Source: an uncultured Verrucomicrobiota bacterium
GTDB taxonomy: Bacteria > Verrucomicrobiota > Verrucomicrobiia > Opitutales > Intestinicryptomonadaceae
Assembly: GCA_949283955.1 (NCBI GenBank)
Contig: CASDUP010000008.1
Coordinates: 62,001-126,000 of the forward strand
Direction: 5' to 3'
DNA: 64,000 nucleotides
Part shown: one piece after another, positions 35,113-44,584 of the stretch
Position numbering within the stretch: the first letter of the stretch is position 1
How the letters are laid out: each line of letters starts with the position of its first letter
The notes under the pieces: model-generated
Databases searched by the model: none
What the model was told of the DNA's origin: nothing
The model's input: the letters and a program-made list of their open reading frames with translations, nothing else
Translations under genes and position numbers: made by a program

Positions 35113-37014
35113 ATGAATCTCGAACTTTATTCAATTCTCCTTTTGCCCCTGTTCGCTTCGGCGGTGGTGGCCCTGTTCTTCCGCACAAGCGGAAGGGTGG
35201 GATCGATATTTTCGGCGGGAGCTTCGGCGGTGGCTTTGGCTCTTCTTTTAAAATTCGTCTTGTCGGACTCTTTCGGAATTTACAAGGATTCGCTCATTTT
35301 GTACTCGCTCGGGGGATTTTCCCTGAACATGGGAATATTGTTCGATTCGCTGACGGCAAACATGTTGTTTGTGGTGTGCTTTGTGGGCTTCCTGATAATA
35401 GTTTACAGCGCGGGATACATGAAGGGCGACGAGGGAGTAGGTAGATTTTTCGCCGGAATATCGTTCTTCATGTTTTCGATGACGGGAATAGTGATGTCGT
35501 CGAACCTGTTTATGATGTTCGTTTTTTGGGAGCTGGTGGGATTTAGTTCGTACGCTCTCATAGCGCATTACGCCTCCACCGAGGCGGCAAGGAGCGCCTC
35601 GAAGAAGGCGTTTATAGTAAACAGGGTTGGAGATTTTGGATTTCTTCTCGGTATAGTGTGGTGCCAGGCGAAGTTCGGAACCACGGATTTTTCTGTTCTA
35701 GCCGAGATATTTAAGGCTTCCCCCGGGGACGCCGTCACGGGAATGGGATTGCTCGTTATGTGCGGATTTCTAGGAAAGAGCGCCCAGCTTCCCCTCCACG
35801 TCTGGCTTCCCGATGCCATGGCAGGCCCCACTCCGGTTTCGGCGCTGATTCACGCTGCGACAATGGTGGCTGCCGGAATATACATGATGGTTAGATTGTC
35901 GGTAGTTGGCTTCCTGACACCGGAGGTCTTGGATACGGTTCTGATACTGTCCGCCCTGATGGCTTTCCTGGGAGGGGTGTGGGCCCTTGCGCAAAGCGAC
36001 ATAAAAAAGATATTGGCATATTCCACTCTTGCTCATCTGGGACTTATGGGAGTGGGAATAGGTGCCGGTTCGGAGCTTGCGATGTTCCACTTGACCACGC
36101 ATGCGTTCTTTAAGGCAACTTTGTTCCTCGTCGCAGGAGCCGTGATAATAGCGTGCCACCACGAGCAGGATATTTTCAAAATGGGAGGTCTGGCTAAGAA
36201 AATGCCCGTGACGTTTGTCGTGTCGGCAGTGGCGGTGTGCGCCATAATGGCCATACCGTTCTTTTCGGGATACTACAGCAAGGAGGCAGTTTTGGCAGCC
36301 GTGTTCGCCAAGGCTTCCGACGGAGTCCTGGTGCACTCCGCGGCCTTCTGGATTACTCTGTTTGCGGCCTTCTTGACCCCGATTTACACGCTGAGATTCT
36401 TCCTGTTGGTATTTTTCGGAGCCCCGAGGTCCGAATCGGCCTCAAAGGCGCGCGAGGTTTCTTTCCTAATGACTGTCCCCATGGCGATACTGGCTGTTTA
36501 CTCGCTGTGCGCGGGTTGGAGCTACGTTTACGACTTCCAGTGGATGAATGGAAAATTCAACTTCCTGATTCCTACGGCGGCATCCGAGTTCGTCGGGAAG
36601 GGAATCGCCTCCAGGCACGCCGAGGCATTCTTAAACTCGGGCTTGGAGACGTTTGAAATCGTGGCTGTGGCAATGACGTTTGCGGCCGTTGTGGTGGCGA
36701 TTCTTATTTATAGAAGCGGGAAAGACAGGATTAAGGAATCGCTTCCCCTCGCGTACGGAGAAATCGCAAGATGCGGAAGGTTCGACGAAATCTACAATTA
36801 CTACGTTGCCAAAGTTCAGCAGAGATTTGCGGATCTGCTCGCGACGTTTGTCGATCTGTTCCTGATTGAAATATTGTCTGTGAGGGGAATAGGGGCTTTC
36901 TGCGCGGTTTTGGGTTGCGGGGTAAAGAAGCTTCACTCCTCGAGATGCGGGGCGCAGGTTGCCTGGCTTGGAGCGGGATTGGCGTTTGTTTTCTTTTTGG
37001 TTTTCGCGGCGTAA
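35113..37014 (+). CDS. nuoL: NADH-quinone oxidoreductase subunit L
   Basis: 633 residues; antiporter-like proton-pumping subunit. Recognisable blocks: WELVGFSSYALIAHY (channel Glu), LPDAMAGPTPVSALIHAATM, AQSDIKKILAYSTLAHLGLM and HAFFKATLFLVAGAVI. The C-terminal lateral helix region is present. Four bases after nuoK. Confidence 0.97.
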   Translation: MNLELYSILLLPLFASAVVALFFRTSGRVGSIFSAGASAVALALLLKFVLSDSFGIYKDSLILYSLGGFSLNMGILFDSLTANMLFVVCFVGFLIIVYSAGYMKGDEGVGRFFAGISFFMFSMTGIVMSSNLFMMFVFWELVGFSSYALIAHYASTEAARSASKKAFIVNRVGDFGFLLGIVWCQAKFGTTDFSVLAEIFKASPGDAVTGMGLLVMCGFLGKSAQLPLHVWLPDAMAGPTPVSALIHAATMVAAGIYMMVRLSVVGFLTPEVLDTVLILSALMAFLGGVWALAQSDIKKILAYSTLAHLGLMGVGIGAGSELAMFHLTTHAFFKATLFLVAGAVIIACHHEQDIFKMGGLAKKMPVTFVVSAVAVCAIMAIPFFSGYYSKEAVLAAVFAKASDGVLVHSAAFWITLFAAFLTPIYTLRFFLLVFFGAPRSESASKAREVSFLMTVPMAILAVYSLCAGWSYVYDFQWMNGKFNFLIPTAASEFVGKGIASRHAEAFLNSGLETFEIVAVAMTFAAVVVAILIYRSGKDRIKESLPLAYGEIARCGRFDEIYNYYVAKVQQRFADLLATFVDLFLIEILSVRGIGAFCAVLGCGVKKLHSSRCGAQVAWLGAGLAFVFFLVFAA

Positions 37015-37026
37015 AGGAGAGTTTTT

Positions 37027-38544
37027 ATGGAAGACTTCACATCTACAATGTTGAACCTCGGGGTCTATGCGCCGATTATCGGGGCGATATTCCTGGCGGC
37101 GTTTTATCCCGTGTCGAACGGAGGAACAGCGAAGGGAATAGGAATTTTGTCTTCAGCGGTGTCCCTTGCGGCGGTGGTGTTTCTATGGATAGGTTTCGGC
37201 TGGTGGCAAAAGGACGCCCTGCTCGGATTCGAGTTCGCGCAGAGATTCGAACTAATGGGAGTTTCGCTTCCTCTATTTGCATTGAACGGAATCTCGCTGC
37301 CGATGTATTCGCTGGCGGGTATAGTGGGCTTTGCGGCGACTCTCTGGGCTGTTAGAAGCGAGATTGAGGGAGTTAAGCTCTACATGATTCTTCTCCTTGT
37401 GATGCAGGGTGGATTGATGGGAGCGTTCGCCTCTACGAATGTTCTTTGGATGTACGCCTTCCACGAGTTTGCCCTCATTCCAACCTTTGTGGCAATGTTG
37501 CTTTGGGGAGGTGCGGGAAGGAAAAACGCTGCAATAGAGATGGCTATTTACCTGACGTTGGGAGCGTTGGTTTCGCTGTTGGGGATAGTGGCTTTGTACC
37601 TGCTTTGCGGAAACACGTTCGAGATAGTTGAGATGAGGGTTGCGGCCGCGATGGGAGCCATTCCCCAAGGTTGGCAGAAGGCGGTGTTCGGACTTTTGCT
37701 CTTCGGACTCGGAACTCTCGTTTCGCTGTTCCCATTTTATTCGTGGGCTCCGAGAGCCTATTCGGCGGCCCCGACTTCGTTTGCGATGCTCCATGCGGGC
37801 GTTTTGAAAAAATTCGGTCTTTACGTTTTGATACAGGTAGCCCTGCCTCTACTTCCGTCGGGAGCCAAGGATTGGGCGTTCGTGCTGGCGTGTTTGGCCC
37901 TTTTCAACGTCATCTATATAGGGCTGGTGACGATGGCTCAAAAGGATTTGAAACTGATGGTTTCCTACTCGAGCGTGTCGCATATGGGAATGTGCTTTTT
38001 GGGCGTGGCGGCCCTCGAGGTTCTCGGCGCCGGAAGCGCGCTGATGCTGATGTTTGGGCACGGGCTGAGCGTGGCGCTGTTGTTTATGCTCTCGAATGCG
38101 GTTGTCAACCGCACCGGGCAGTGGGAAATGGCGAAAATGGGGGGGCTGTACAAAAAGACTCCAATTTTGGCAGCCTTCTTTTTGGCAGGGGCGTTCGCTT
38201 CGGCCGGATTGCCCTGCTTTGCAAACTTCTGGGGAGAGCTCGGAATATTCGTGGCGCTTTGGAAATTCTCCCCTTATGTTTGCGCCTTGGCAGCACTCGG
38301 AATAATAATATCGGCGATTTACGCCCTGAGGGCGTTTGCTTCGGTGTTCATGGGATCCAGCTCTAAGGAGATAGAAAGCATCGAGGAGTCGGAGGGATCC
38401 ATATCGGATCTTTCCATCGCAGAAAGATTGCCTGCTGCCGTGCTTCTGGCGGCGCTTGTGTTCGTGGGATTCTTCCCGATGGCCCTGACGGATTTTATGA
38501 ACGCAGACCTGAACTCTTTTGCGGTCTTAATTCAACCAAAGTAG
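37027..38544 (+). CDS. nuoM: NADH-quinone oxidoreductase subunit M
   Basis: 505 residues; antiporter-like subunit. Blocks: FHEFALIPTFVAMLLWGG, FYSWAPRAYSAAPTSFAMLH, AQKDLKLMVSYSSVSHMGMC and HGLSVALLFMLSNAVVNRTG. GGAG precedes the ATG. Normal length. Confidence 0.96.
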   Translation: MEDFTSTMLNLGVYAPIIGAIFLAAFYPVSNGGTAKGIGILSSAVSLAAVVFLWIGFGWWQKDALLGFEFAQRFELMGVSLPLFALNGISLPMYSLAGIVGFAATLWAVRSEIEGVKLYMILLLVMQGGLMGAFASTNVLWMYAFHEFALIPTFVAMLLWGGAGRKNAAIEMAIYLTLGALVSLLGIVALYLLCGNTFEIVEMRVAAAMGAIPQGWQKAVFGLLLFGLGTLVSLFPFYSWAPRAYSAAPTSFAMLHAGVLKKFGLYVLIQVALPLLPSGAKDWAFVLACLALFNVIYIGLVTMAQKDLKLMVSYSSVSHMGMCFLGVAALEVLGAGSALMLMFGHGLSVALLFMLSNAVVNRTGQWEMAKMGGLYKKTPILAAFFLAGAFASAGLPCFANFWGELGIFVALWKFSPYVCALAALGIIISAIYALRAFASVFMGSSSKEIESIEESEGSISDLSIAERLPAAVLLAALVFVGFFPMALTDFMNADLNSFAVLIQPK

Positions 38545-38556
38545 AATTTATCGGAT

Positions 38557-40026
38557 ATGGGAAACGTAATAAATTATGAATGGCTTTCCGTTTTGCCCGA
38601 GGGATTTCTCGTGGCAGGCTCGGCCGTTTTGATAGCGGTGGCGGCGTTTGCCCGCTCCAAGCGGATTCAAAAAATAGCCGCATGGTCGGGAGTTTTTCTT
38701 ATAGCAGTGGCGCTTTTTATCGGAGTGCCGCTCTTGGCCGGAAGCTCCCTTCTTCCGGAATCTGCCGGATCGTATTTCGGAGGAACCTTGGGCGAGGCCG
38801 GGGGTTTTTCGGCGTTTGTGTTTTCCTGCGCCCTCCTTTCGGCTGTGATGGCGGCGGGATACTACGGAAAGGACGACGGTTATGCCGCGGAATTTGTGGC
38901 AACTCTAATGATATGTTCGGCGGCTCTTTCCCTGTTTGTCAGATCGAACAATCTCATGCTGTCATTCGTCTCCCTCGAGGCGGCTACGATCTGCCTTTAT
39001 GCGATGGTGGCGTGGAACAAAAACAGGTCTGATTCGCTTGAAGCGGCCGTAAAATACCTAGTTGTGGGGGGTGCAAGCGGGGCGATATTCCTGCTTGGAG
39101 TGGCCTTCATTTACGGAGCGGGCCTTTCCTCAAAGGCGAATTTATTGAATATGGAATTTTTCGCGGCGGGTCTTAAAAATTGGCTTTTTATAGCCGGGCT
39201 TTGCTTGGTGTCGGCGGGGGCGTTTTTTAAGATAGCGGCTTTTCCCTTCCAGTTCTGGGCACCGGACGTCTATCAGGGAGCTCCGGCCCCGGCTTCGGCG
39301 TTTTTGTCTGTCGCTTCTAAGGGGGCAGGGATAGCGTTTTTGATGAAGCTTTTTACGTCGCTCGGATTGGATTACAGTTCGGATTATGCTCTTTCGCAAA
39401 CGGCAGTAGTGGCGATATCGGCTATTGCAATAGGAACGATTTTGGTCGGAAATCTGGGCGGATTGACCCAAGTAAACGTGAAAAGGCTCATAGCTTTTTC
39501 GGGAATTTCTAATGCAGGATACATGCTGATCTTGGTGGCGGCGGCGGTTAAGTCCTCAGATTTGGTCCAGATGGCGGAAAGCTCGCTGTACTTTTATTTG
39601 GCCGCTTACATGTTCGCTAATTACGGACTGTTCTTCGTAATAAACCAGTTTCCTGGAGACGCGGATTCGCTTCAGACGTTTTCCGATTACAGGGGAATGT
39701 TGAAGGGGAACAAGACTTTGTCGAGCACTGCGGTAGTCGGATTGGCGTCCCTGGCGGGAATACCTCCGACGGCGGGTTTTCTCGGAAAGGTTTTGATATT
39801 CGTGGCGGCGGTTTACGCGCAGCTGTATTGGCTCGTCGGCTTGCTGATTGTGGGTTCGACAATATCCATATACTACTACTTCGGATGGATTCGGGCCATT
39901 TGCGACGACTACAACCCGAACGAATCCTGTTCGGCTCGTCCGGCGGGAAGATTGGCTCCGCTGATGTTTGGCCTTTCGGTGGCGAGCGTATTTTTCGGGG
40001 CGATATTTTTGTGCAAGGTTTTTTAA
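38557..40026 (+). CDS. nuoN: NADH-quinone oxidoreductase subunit N
   Basis: 489 residues; third antiporter-like subunit. Blocks: SFVSLEAATICLYAMVA, KYLVVGGASGAIFLLGVAFI, FPFQFWAPDVYQGAPAPASA, QVNVKRLIAFSGISNAGYM and GLASLAGIPPTAGFLGK. Last nuo gene of the operon. Confidence 0.97.
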   Translation: MGNVINYEWLSVLPEGFLVAGSAVLIAVAAFARSKRIQKIAAWSGVFLIAVALFIGVPLLAGSSLLPESAGSYFGGTLGEAGGFSAFVFSCALLSAVMAAGYYGKDDGYAAEFVATLMICSAALSLFVRSNNLMLSFVSLEAATICLYAMVAWNKNRSDSLEAAVKYLVVGGASGAIFLLGVAFIYGAGLSSKANLLNMEFFAAGLKNWLFIAGLCLVSAGAFFKIAAFPFQFWAPDVYQGAPAPASAFLSVASKGAGIAFLMKLFTSLGLDYSSDYALSQTAVVAISAIAIGTILVGNLGGLTQVNVKRLIAFSGISNAGYMLILVAAAVKSSDLVQMAESSLYFYLAAYMFANYGLFFVINQFPGDADSLQTFSDYRGMLKGNKTLSSTAVVGLASLAGIPPTAGFLGKVLIFVAAVYAQLYWLVGLLIVGSTISIYYYFGWIRAICDDYNPNESCSARPAGRLAPLMFGLSVASVFFGAIFLCKVF

Positions 40027-40045
40027 GGTAATATAAGGTTTGAGT

Positions 40046-40429
40046 ATGAAGAGAGGACAGATTTTTACGTGGTTGGCGGCCTCCGTTTTGTTGGCAGGTT
40101 GCGAGACTTCCGAAAAGGAGATATATTCGCGCAACATTGCCATAGAGAGCGTTCCCTCCGGCGCCCAGATAATAATAGACGGGCTGAAGATGGGCAAGAC
40201 TCCGATAGGGGTTGGAGTGGAGACCACGGAGGACGGATACTTTGTCCGCAGGACCTCGATTACTGCCGTTCCCGAAGGGGAGAAGCTCAACACCCAAGTT
40301 GTGACGTTTCCCGCCCACAATCCCAACAACTCAGACAAATCCTGGGTTCCCGCAAAAATCATTTTCAACATGGATAAAGCTCCGGGATCCGAGGGCAGCG
40401 TAGTTTTGGAGGAGGAGTCGGCGTTTTAG
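40046..40429 (+). CDS. Small PEGA-like lipoprotein after the nuo operon
   Basis: 127 residues from the ATG at 40046. Signal peptide with lipobox LLAGC (Cys19). A short PEGA-type beta repeat follows (IAIESVPSGAQIIIDGLKMG, then KTPIGVGVETTEDG). Starts 19 bases after nuoN and may be co-transcribed with it. Function unknown. Confidence 0.8.
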   Translation: MKRGQIFTWLAASVLLAGCETSEKEIYSRNIAIESVPSGAQIIIDGLKMGKTPIGVGVETTEDGYFVRRTSITAVPEGEKLNTQVVTFPAHNPNNSDKSWVPAKIIFNMDKAPGSEGSVVLEEESAF

Positions 40430-40459
40430 TTTTTTAAATTCGAAAGAAACGGAAAGAAG

Positions 40460-41824
40460 ATGTCAGAGAGAGTAAAGTACATATTGGACGAGGAGAAGAT
40501 ACCGAAATACTGGTACAATATAGAGTCGGATTTAAAGGAGCACACTCCCGAGGCGTTAGATCCCGAAACTTTGAAGCCGGCAGAAATTTCAAAGTTGGAA
40601 ATGATTTTTGCGAAGGGCTGCGTGGAGCAGGAAATTTCTCGCGAGCGCTACATAGAAATTCCCGAACCCGTGCGCGAGGCGTACAGGTTGTGGAGGCCGT
40701 CGCCGCTTTACAGGGCGGTTCATCTTGAGAAGGCTCTCGATACTCCGGCCAAGATATATTTCAAATACGAGGGTGTGAGCCCGTCAGGATCGCACAAGAC
40801 AAATAGCGCTATAGCCCAGGTGTTTGAGAACAAGAGGTGCGGGATAAAGAAAGTGGCCACTGAAACGGGAGCGGGGCAGTGGGGAACTGCTCTTGCCCAA
40901 GCCTGCAAGATGTTCGGATTGGAAAGCCGGGTATACATGGTCAGGTGCTCCTACGAGCAGAAGCCGTACAGGCGGGCTATGATAGAGCTCTTCGGAGGTA
41001 CGGTTATAGCGTCTCCCAGCACGATGACAAAAGCGGGGCTTGCTATTCTGGAGAAGGATCCGTATTGCCGAGGATCGCTTGGGATAGCGATTTCGGAGGC
41101 AGTGGAGGACGTTATAAGGTACAACGAGGATACGAGGTACTGCCTCGGTTCGGTTTTGAACCACGTTTTGCTGCACCAGAGCATCATAGGCCAGGAGGCG
41201 ATGGCTCAAATGGAGATGGCGGGAGACTATCCCGACATTGTGATAGGCGCATGCGGAGGAGGTTCGAATTTTGCCGGGATAGCCTTCCCGTTCCTTGGAG
41301 AGATGCTCAGGGGTGGCCGCAAAGTCGATCTGCTCGGAGCGGAGCCGGCGGCTTGCCCGACTCTCACGGCAGGAAAGTACGCCTACGACTACGGAGATGT
41401 AGCAAAGATGACTCCTTTGATGAAGATGTACACTCTCGGAAGTTCGTTTATTCCTCCGGCAGTCCACGCGGGAGGGCTTCGCTATCACGGAATGGCTCCC
41501 CAGATAAGCAACGTGATGCGCCAGGGATTGATGAGGGCCCGAACGGTGGAGCAGTTGGACGTGTTCAAATCGGCGATAACTTTCGCCAGGTCCGAGGGAA
41601 TAATACCCGCTCCCGAATCCTCGCATGCAATAGCTGCTGCCATAGACGAAGCATTGGAGTGCAAAAAGCGCGGGGAGAAGAAAACTATTCTCTTCAATCT
41701 TTCCGGGCACGGGCATGTGGATATGTCCGCCTACATAGAGTACTTTGCGGGCAATCTCGCAAATTACGACTACTCCAAAGAAGAAGTGGCGATGGCTCTC
41801 TCTTGCCTTCCGATAAAAGATTGA
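40460..41824 (+). CDS. Tryptophan synthase beta chain, TrpB2 type
   Basis: 454 residues. PLP-lysine motif in SPSGSHKTNSAIAQ, phosphate-binding GACGGGSNFAGIAFP, and ETGAGQWGTALAQA; the N-terminal WRPSPLYRAVHLEKAL block and overall length fit the TrpB2 subfamily rather than the standard TrpB1 (~400 residues). TrpB2 makes tryptophan from indole and serine, possibly without a TrpA partner. No trpA or other trp genes are in the window. A stable hairpin follows. Confidence 0.93.
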   Translation: MSERVKYILDEEKIPKYWYNIESDLKEHTPEALDPETLKPAEISKLEMIFAKGCVEQEISRERYIEIPEPVREAYRLWRPSPLYRAVHLEKALDTPAKIYFKYEGVSPSGSHKTNSAIAQVFENKRCGIKKVATETGAGQWGTALAQACKMFGLESRVYMVRCSYEQKPYRRAMIELFGGTVIASPSTMTKAGLAILEKDPYCRGSLGIAISEAVEDVIRYNEDTRYCLGSVLNHVLLHQSIIGQEAMAQMEMAGDYPDIVIGACGGGSNFAGIAFPFLGEMLRGGRKVDLLGAEPAACPTLTAGKYAYDYGDVAKMTPLMKMYTLGSSFIPPAVHAGGLRYHGMAPQISNVMRQGLMRARTVEQLDVFKSAITFARSEGIIPAPESSHAIAAAIDEALECKKRGEKKTILFNLSGHGHVDMSAYIEYFAGNLANYDYSKEEVAMALSCLPIKD

Positions 41825-41830
41825 TTTCGA

Positions 41831-41858
41831 AAGGGGCGCAAAAAAGCTTGCGCCCCTT
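41831..41858 (+). terminator. Hairpin after trpB2, weak terminator
   Basis: 11-bp perfect stem AAGGGGCGCAA with its complement and a 6-base loop, 7 bases past the stop. No U tract follows on the plus strand, so strength is uncertain. Confidence 0.55.
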
Positions 41859-41974
41859 GAAAAAAATGCCTCAATGAACTCTTTATGAAATCGCGCGGTG
41901 CGGTTTCGACATAAAATCAAACTCAAAAAAAGAAAGTTATCCCAGGTTCGCGAAAGCGGATACGGAGCATCATA

Positions 41975-42760
41975 ATGAATATAACAGTAAAAGACCTGTT
42001 GGACGCGGGAGCCCATTTCGGGCATCAGACCCGCCGTTGGAACCCAAAGTCTAAGCCCTACGTTTACGACCACCGTTCGGGCGTTTCCATAATAGACCTC
42101 GAAAAGACCTTCGCCCAGCTTGAGAAGTCGGCGGAATTTTTGGAGAATGTGGTCGCCGAGGGCAGGGACGTGATATTTATCGGAACCAAGAGGCAGGCCC
42201 AGGAAATATTGCGCGAAGCCGCGAATACAGTAGGAATGCCTTTCTGTGTTAATCGCTGGCTGGGCGGGACGCTCACCAATTTTGAAACCATCACTTCCAG
42301 CCTCAAGAAGTACAAGAGATTCCTCAAAATGGAAAGCGACGGGGAGCTCGACAAGCTCTACGCCAAAGAAGCCGCCGCAATCCGCCGCGAGATGGATAGA
42401 ATGGCCCGCAACTTTGAAGGAATCAAAGATCTTACCAAGCTTCCCGGAGCTGCTTTTGTGGTCGACATCAAGAACGAGGAAATAGCGGTTTCTGAATGCA
42501 AGAAGCTCGGAATTCCGGTTGTAGCGATAGTCGATACCAATTCCGACCCGACTCAGGTTGCCTATCCGATACCCGCCAACGACGATGCGGTAAAAAGCAT
42601 TCGCCTTATAACGGAAGTTCTTCTCGAAGCCATTCAGAATGGTTTGAGCAGGAGGGTTGCGCAGGTAAAAACTCCCGTTGGACGCGCCGAGAGCGTCGAG
42701 GCGGCTCCCGCGGAACCGGCTTCTTCCGAAGCGGATGTCGAGGACGGAGAAACCAAGTAA
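41975..42760 (+). CDS. rpsB: 30S ribosomal protein S2
   Basis: 261 residues. Conserved blocks: KDLLDAGAHFGHQTRRWNPK, RDVIFIGTKRQAQEILREAA, CVNRWLGGTLTNFETI and VAIVDTNSDPTQVAYPIPAN. The acidic Ala/Glu-rich C-terminus is an extension. First gene of the rpsB-tsf pair. The 150 bases upstream hold no clear promoter pair. Confidence 0.99.
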   Translation: MNITVKDLLDAGAHFGHQTRRWNPKSKPYVYDHRSGVSIIDLEKTFAQLEKSAEFLENVVAEGRDVIFIGTKRQAQEILREAANTVGMPFCVNRWLGGTLTNFETITSSLKKYKRFLKMESDGELDKLYAKEAAAIRREMDRMARNFEGIKDLTKLPGAAFVVDIKNEEIAVSECKKLGIPVVAIVDTNSDPTQVAYPIPANDDAVKSIRLITEVLLEAIQNGLSRRVAQVKTPVGRAESVEAAPAEPASSEADVEDGETK

Positions 42761-42784
42761 TTTAAACTTTTTACGGACAAATCA

Positions 42785-43378
42785 ATGGAAATTACCTCTA
42801 AAATGGTGACGGATCTCCGCGCCCGCACGAGCGCCGGAATGATGGATTGCAAGAAGGCTCTCATCGAGGCGAATGGCGACGAGGAGAGGGCAGTGGAAAT
42901 CCTCCGCAAGAAGGGGGTTGCGAGCGCCTCCAAGAAGGCGGCCCGCACGGCGGCCCAGGGTCTTGTTGCATCTTATATCCACTCCAACGGAAAAGTGGGA
43001 GTGCTTTTGGAAGTGGCGTGCGAGTCTGATTTCGTGGCCAAGAATTCCGATTTTCAGGCTTTTGTGCACGATATTTGCATGCACATAGCCGCGTCGTCTC
43101 CCGTTTGCATATCGCGCGACCAGGTTCCAGCCGAGATGGTGGAAAAGGAGCGTGCCTTTGCGATGGAGCAGTTGGCGGAGGACAAGAAGCCCGAGGCTAT
43201 AAAGGAAAAGATAGTTCAGGGGAAATTGGACAAATACATATCGACTCTCTGCCTTCTCGAGCAGCCCTTTGTAAAGGACGACAAGCGCACGGTTGGGGAG
43301 CTTCTTACCGAGAAGATAGCCACGATAGGAGAGAAGATAGAGTTCAAGCGTTTCGCGCGCTTCCAAGTGGGACTATAA
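42785..43378 (+). CDS. tsf: Elongation factor Ts (short form)
   Basis: 197 residues, comparable with the compact Thermus-type EF-Ts and shorter than the ~280 of E. coli. N-terminal signature VTDLRARTSAGMMDCKKALI and the core CESDFVAKNSDFQAFVHDI. Guanine-nucleotide exchange factor for EF-Tu. Followed by an intrinsic terminator. Confidence 0.98.
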   Translation: MEITSKMVTDLRARTSAGMMDCKKALIEANGDEERAVEILRKKGVASASKKAARTAAQGLVASYIHSNGKVGVLLEVACESDFVAKNSDFQAFVHDICMHIAASSPVCISRDQVPAEMVEKERAFAMEQLAEDKKPEAIKEKIVQGKLDKYISTLCLLEQPFVKDDKRTVGELLTEKIATIGEKIEFKRFARFQVGL

Positions 43379-43394
43379 AAGGTTTTGTTGTTTC

Positions 43395-43427
43395 GGGCGC
43401 GCGGAGAATTCCGCGCGCTTTTTTTTG
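43395..43427 (+). terminator. Intrinsic terminator of rpsB-tsf
   Basis: GCGCGCGG with its perfect complement, 6-base loop, then eight T. Confidence 0.94.
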
Positions 43428-43495
43428 TTAAAGGGAATGGAATCTGGAAAAAACGGTTGCCAAGTTTTTGGCTTGCGGGTAAGTTTTTAGGGGAA

Positions 43496-44572
43496 ATGAG
43501 AAGATTGAGGCTATTCGTTTTTGCCGCGGCGCTGGGATTTCTTTCTTCATGCGCAGCACCGAAGAATTTGCCGAATGACGAATTCTTAATGGGGGTAATG
43601 CTGCCCGTTTCGGGAGTAAACGGGGAGGCGGCGTCGGAGATTATACGTGGTATGATGGTAGCCCGAGACGAGATAAATTCGAATGGAGGAGTTGGAGGAA
43701 AGAAGATAAGGCTTTTGATAAGCGATTCGTCCGCCGAAGATTTTTCCATGCTTGGAGCGGTGGAAAAAATGAAGGGCTTGGGAGTTAAATTTTTCCACAT
43801 AGGCTTTACCCAGGAATTGGCTTTTCCGCTCAAAACTCTCTCTAAAGACGAAGAGATTTTTATAAATTGCGTTTGCGAATATCCTCCGGCAACCATATCC
43901 GGCAAGAATTCCGTGAGAATATTTTTGAACGGGGCGCAAGTGGGAGAGGAGATATCGAAGTTTATAAACCGCCCTACAGGCGAGGAAGTAAAGTTTGTCG
44001 GAATGAACGTCGACGATTTGTTCGGAAAGTCGTGCGGAGACTATCTGGCTTTTAACGTGAAGTTGGAGAGGACGAAATATTTTTCCGACGTGTTCACGTG
44101 CGGAGAGGAGAATTTCGACATCTTCGCCGACCAGATACTCAGAATTTCTCCGCTTTACGTATTCTACACCGGATACGGCGGGGAGCTGTCGTCTTTTAGC
44201 GAGGCTCTCCGCAAAAAGGGATATACGGGAACGATAGTGGCCAATACTCCGCCGTCGAAGAAGGCGCGCTCCTTCTCGAAAGGTTCGCTATATGCGGTGA
44301 AGACGCTGTTCGAAGCGGGAAAGCTCAACGGGGTAGAAACGTCCAAATTTAAGGAACTTTACAGGAAGCGCAACGAAAGCGAGGGGTCATGGCTTTCGGC
44401 GTACGGATACGACGGAATTTGCCTTGTAGCAAAGGCTGCGGAAGCTTCCAATTTCGATCCTCTTTCGGCTAGAAAATATTTCGAGGGAAAAACTTTCGAT
44501 GGAGCCGTCGGGAAGCTGACGTTTGACTCTTCTGGCGACAGCGTGTCGGAGATAGGCATTTTTAAGGAGTAA
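43496..44572 (+). CDS. Periplasmic-binding-type lipoprotein (ABC branched-chain amino-acid substrate-binding family)
   Basis: 358 residues from the ATG at 43496, preceded by an AGGGG site. Signal peptide with lipobox LSSC (Cys19). Then a type I periplasmic-binding fold: LMGVMLPVSGVNGEAASEII, RGMMVARDEINSNGGVGGKK, YVFYTGYGGE and SAYGYDGICLVAKAAE. It resembles Leu/Ile/Val-binding proteins. No permease or ATPase genes are adjacent, so it may be an orphan receptor or serve a distant transporter. Confidence 0.82.
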   Translation: MRRLRLFVFAAALGFLSSCAAPKNLPNDEFLMGVMLPVSGVNGEAASEIIRGMMVARDEINSNGGVGGKKIRLLISDSSAEDFSMLGAVEKMKGLGVKFFHIGFTQELAFPLKTLSKDEEIFINCVCEYPPATISGKNSVRIFLNGAQVGEEISKFINRPTGEEVKFVGMNVDDLFGKSCGDYLAFNVKLERTKYFSDVFTCGEENFDIFADQILRISPLYVFYTGYGGELSSFSEALRKKGYTGTIVANTPPSKKARSFSKGSLYAVKTLFEAGKLNGVETSKFKELYRKRNESEGSWLSAYGYDGICLVAKAAEASNFDPLSARKYFEGKTFDGAVGKLTFDSSGDSVSEIGIFKE

Positions 44573-44584
44573 TTCGCCTTTGTG

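Noticed and set aside
39556-40371. Long minus-strand frame opposite nuoN and the PEGA lipoprotein
   Set aside because: No domain or ribosome site; the plus-strand genes are clear.
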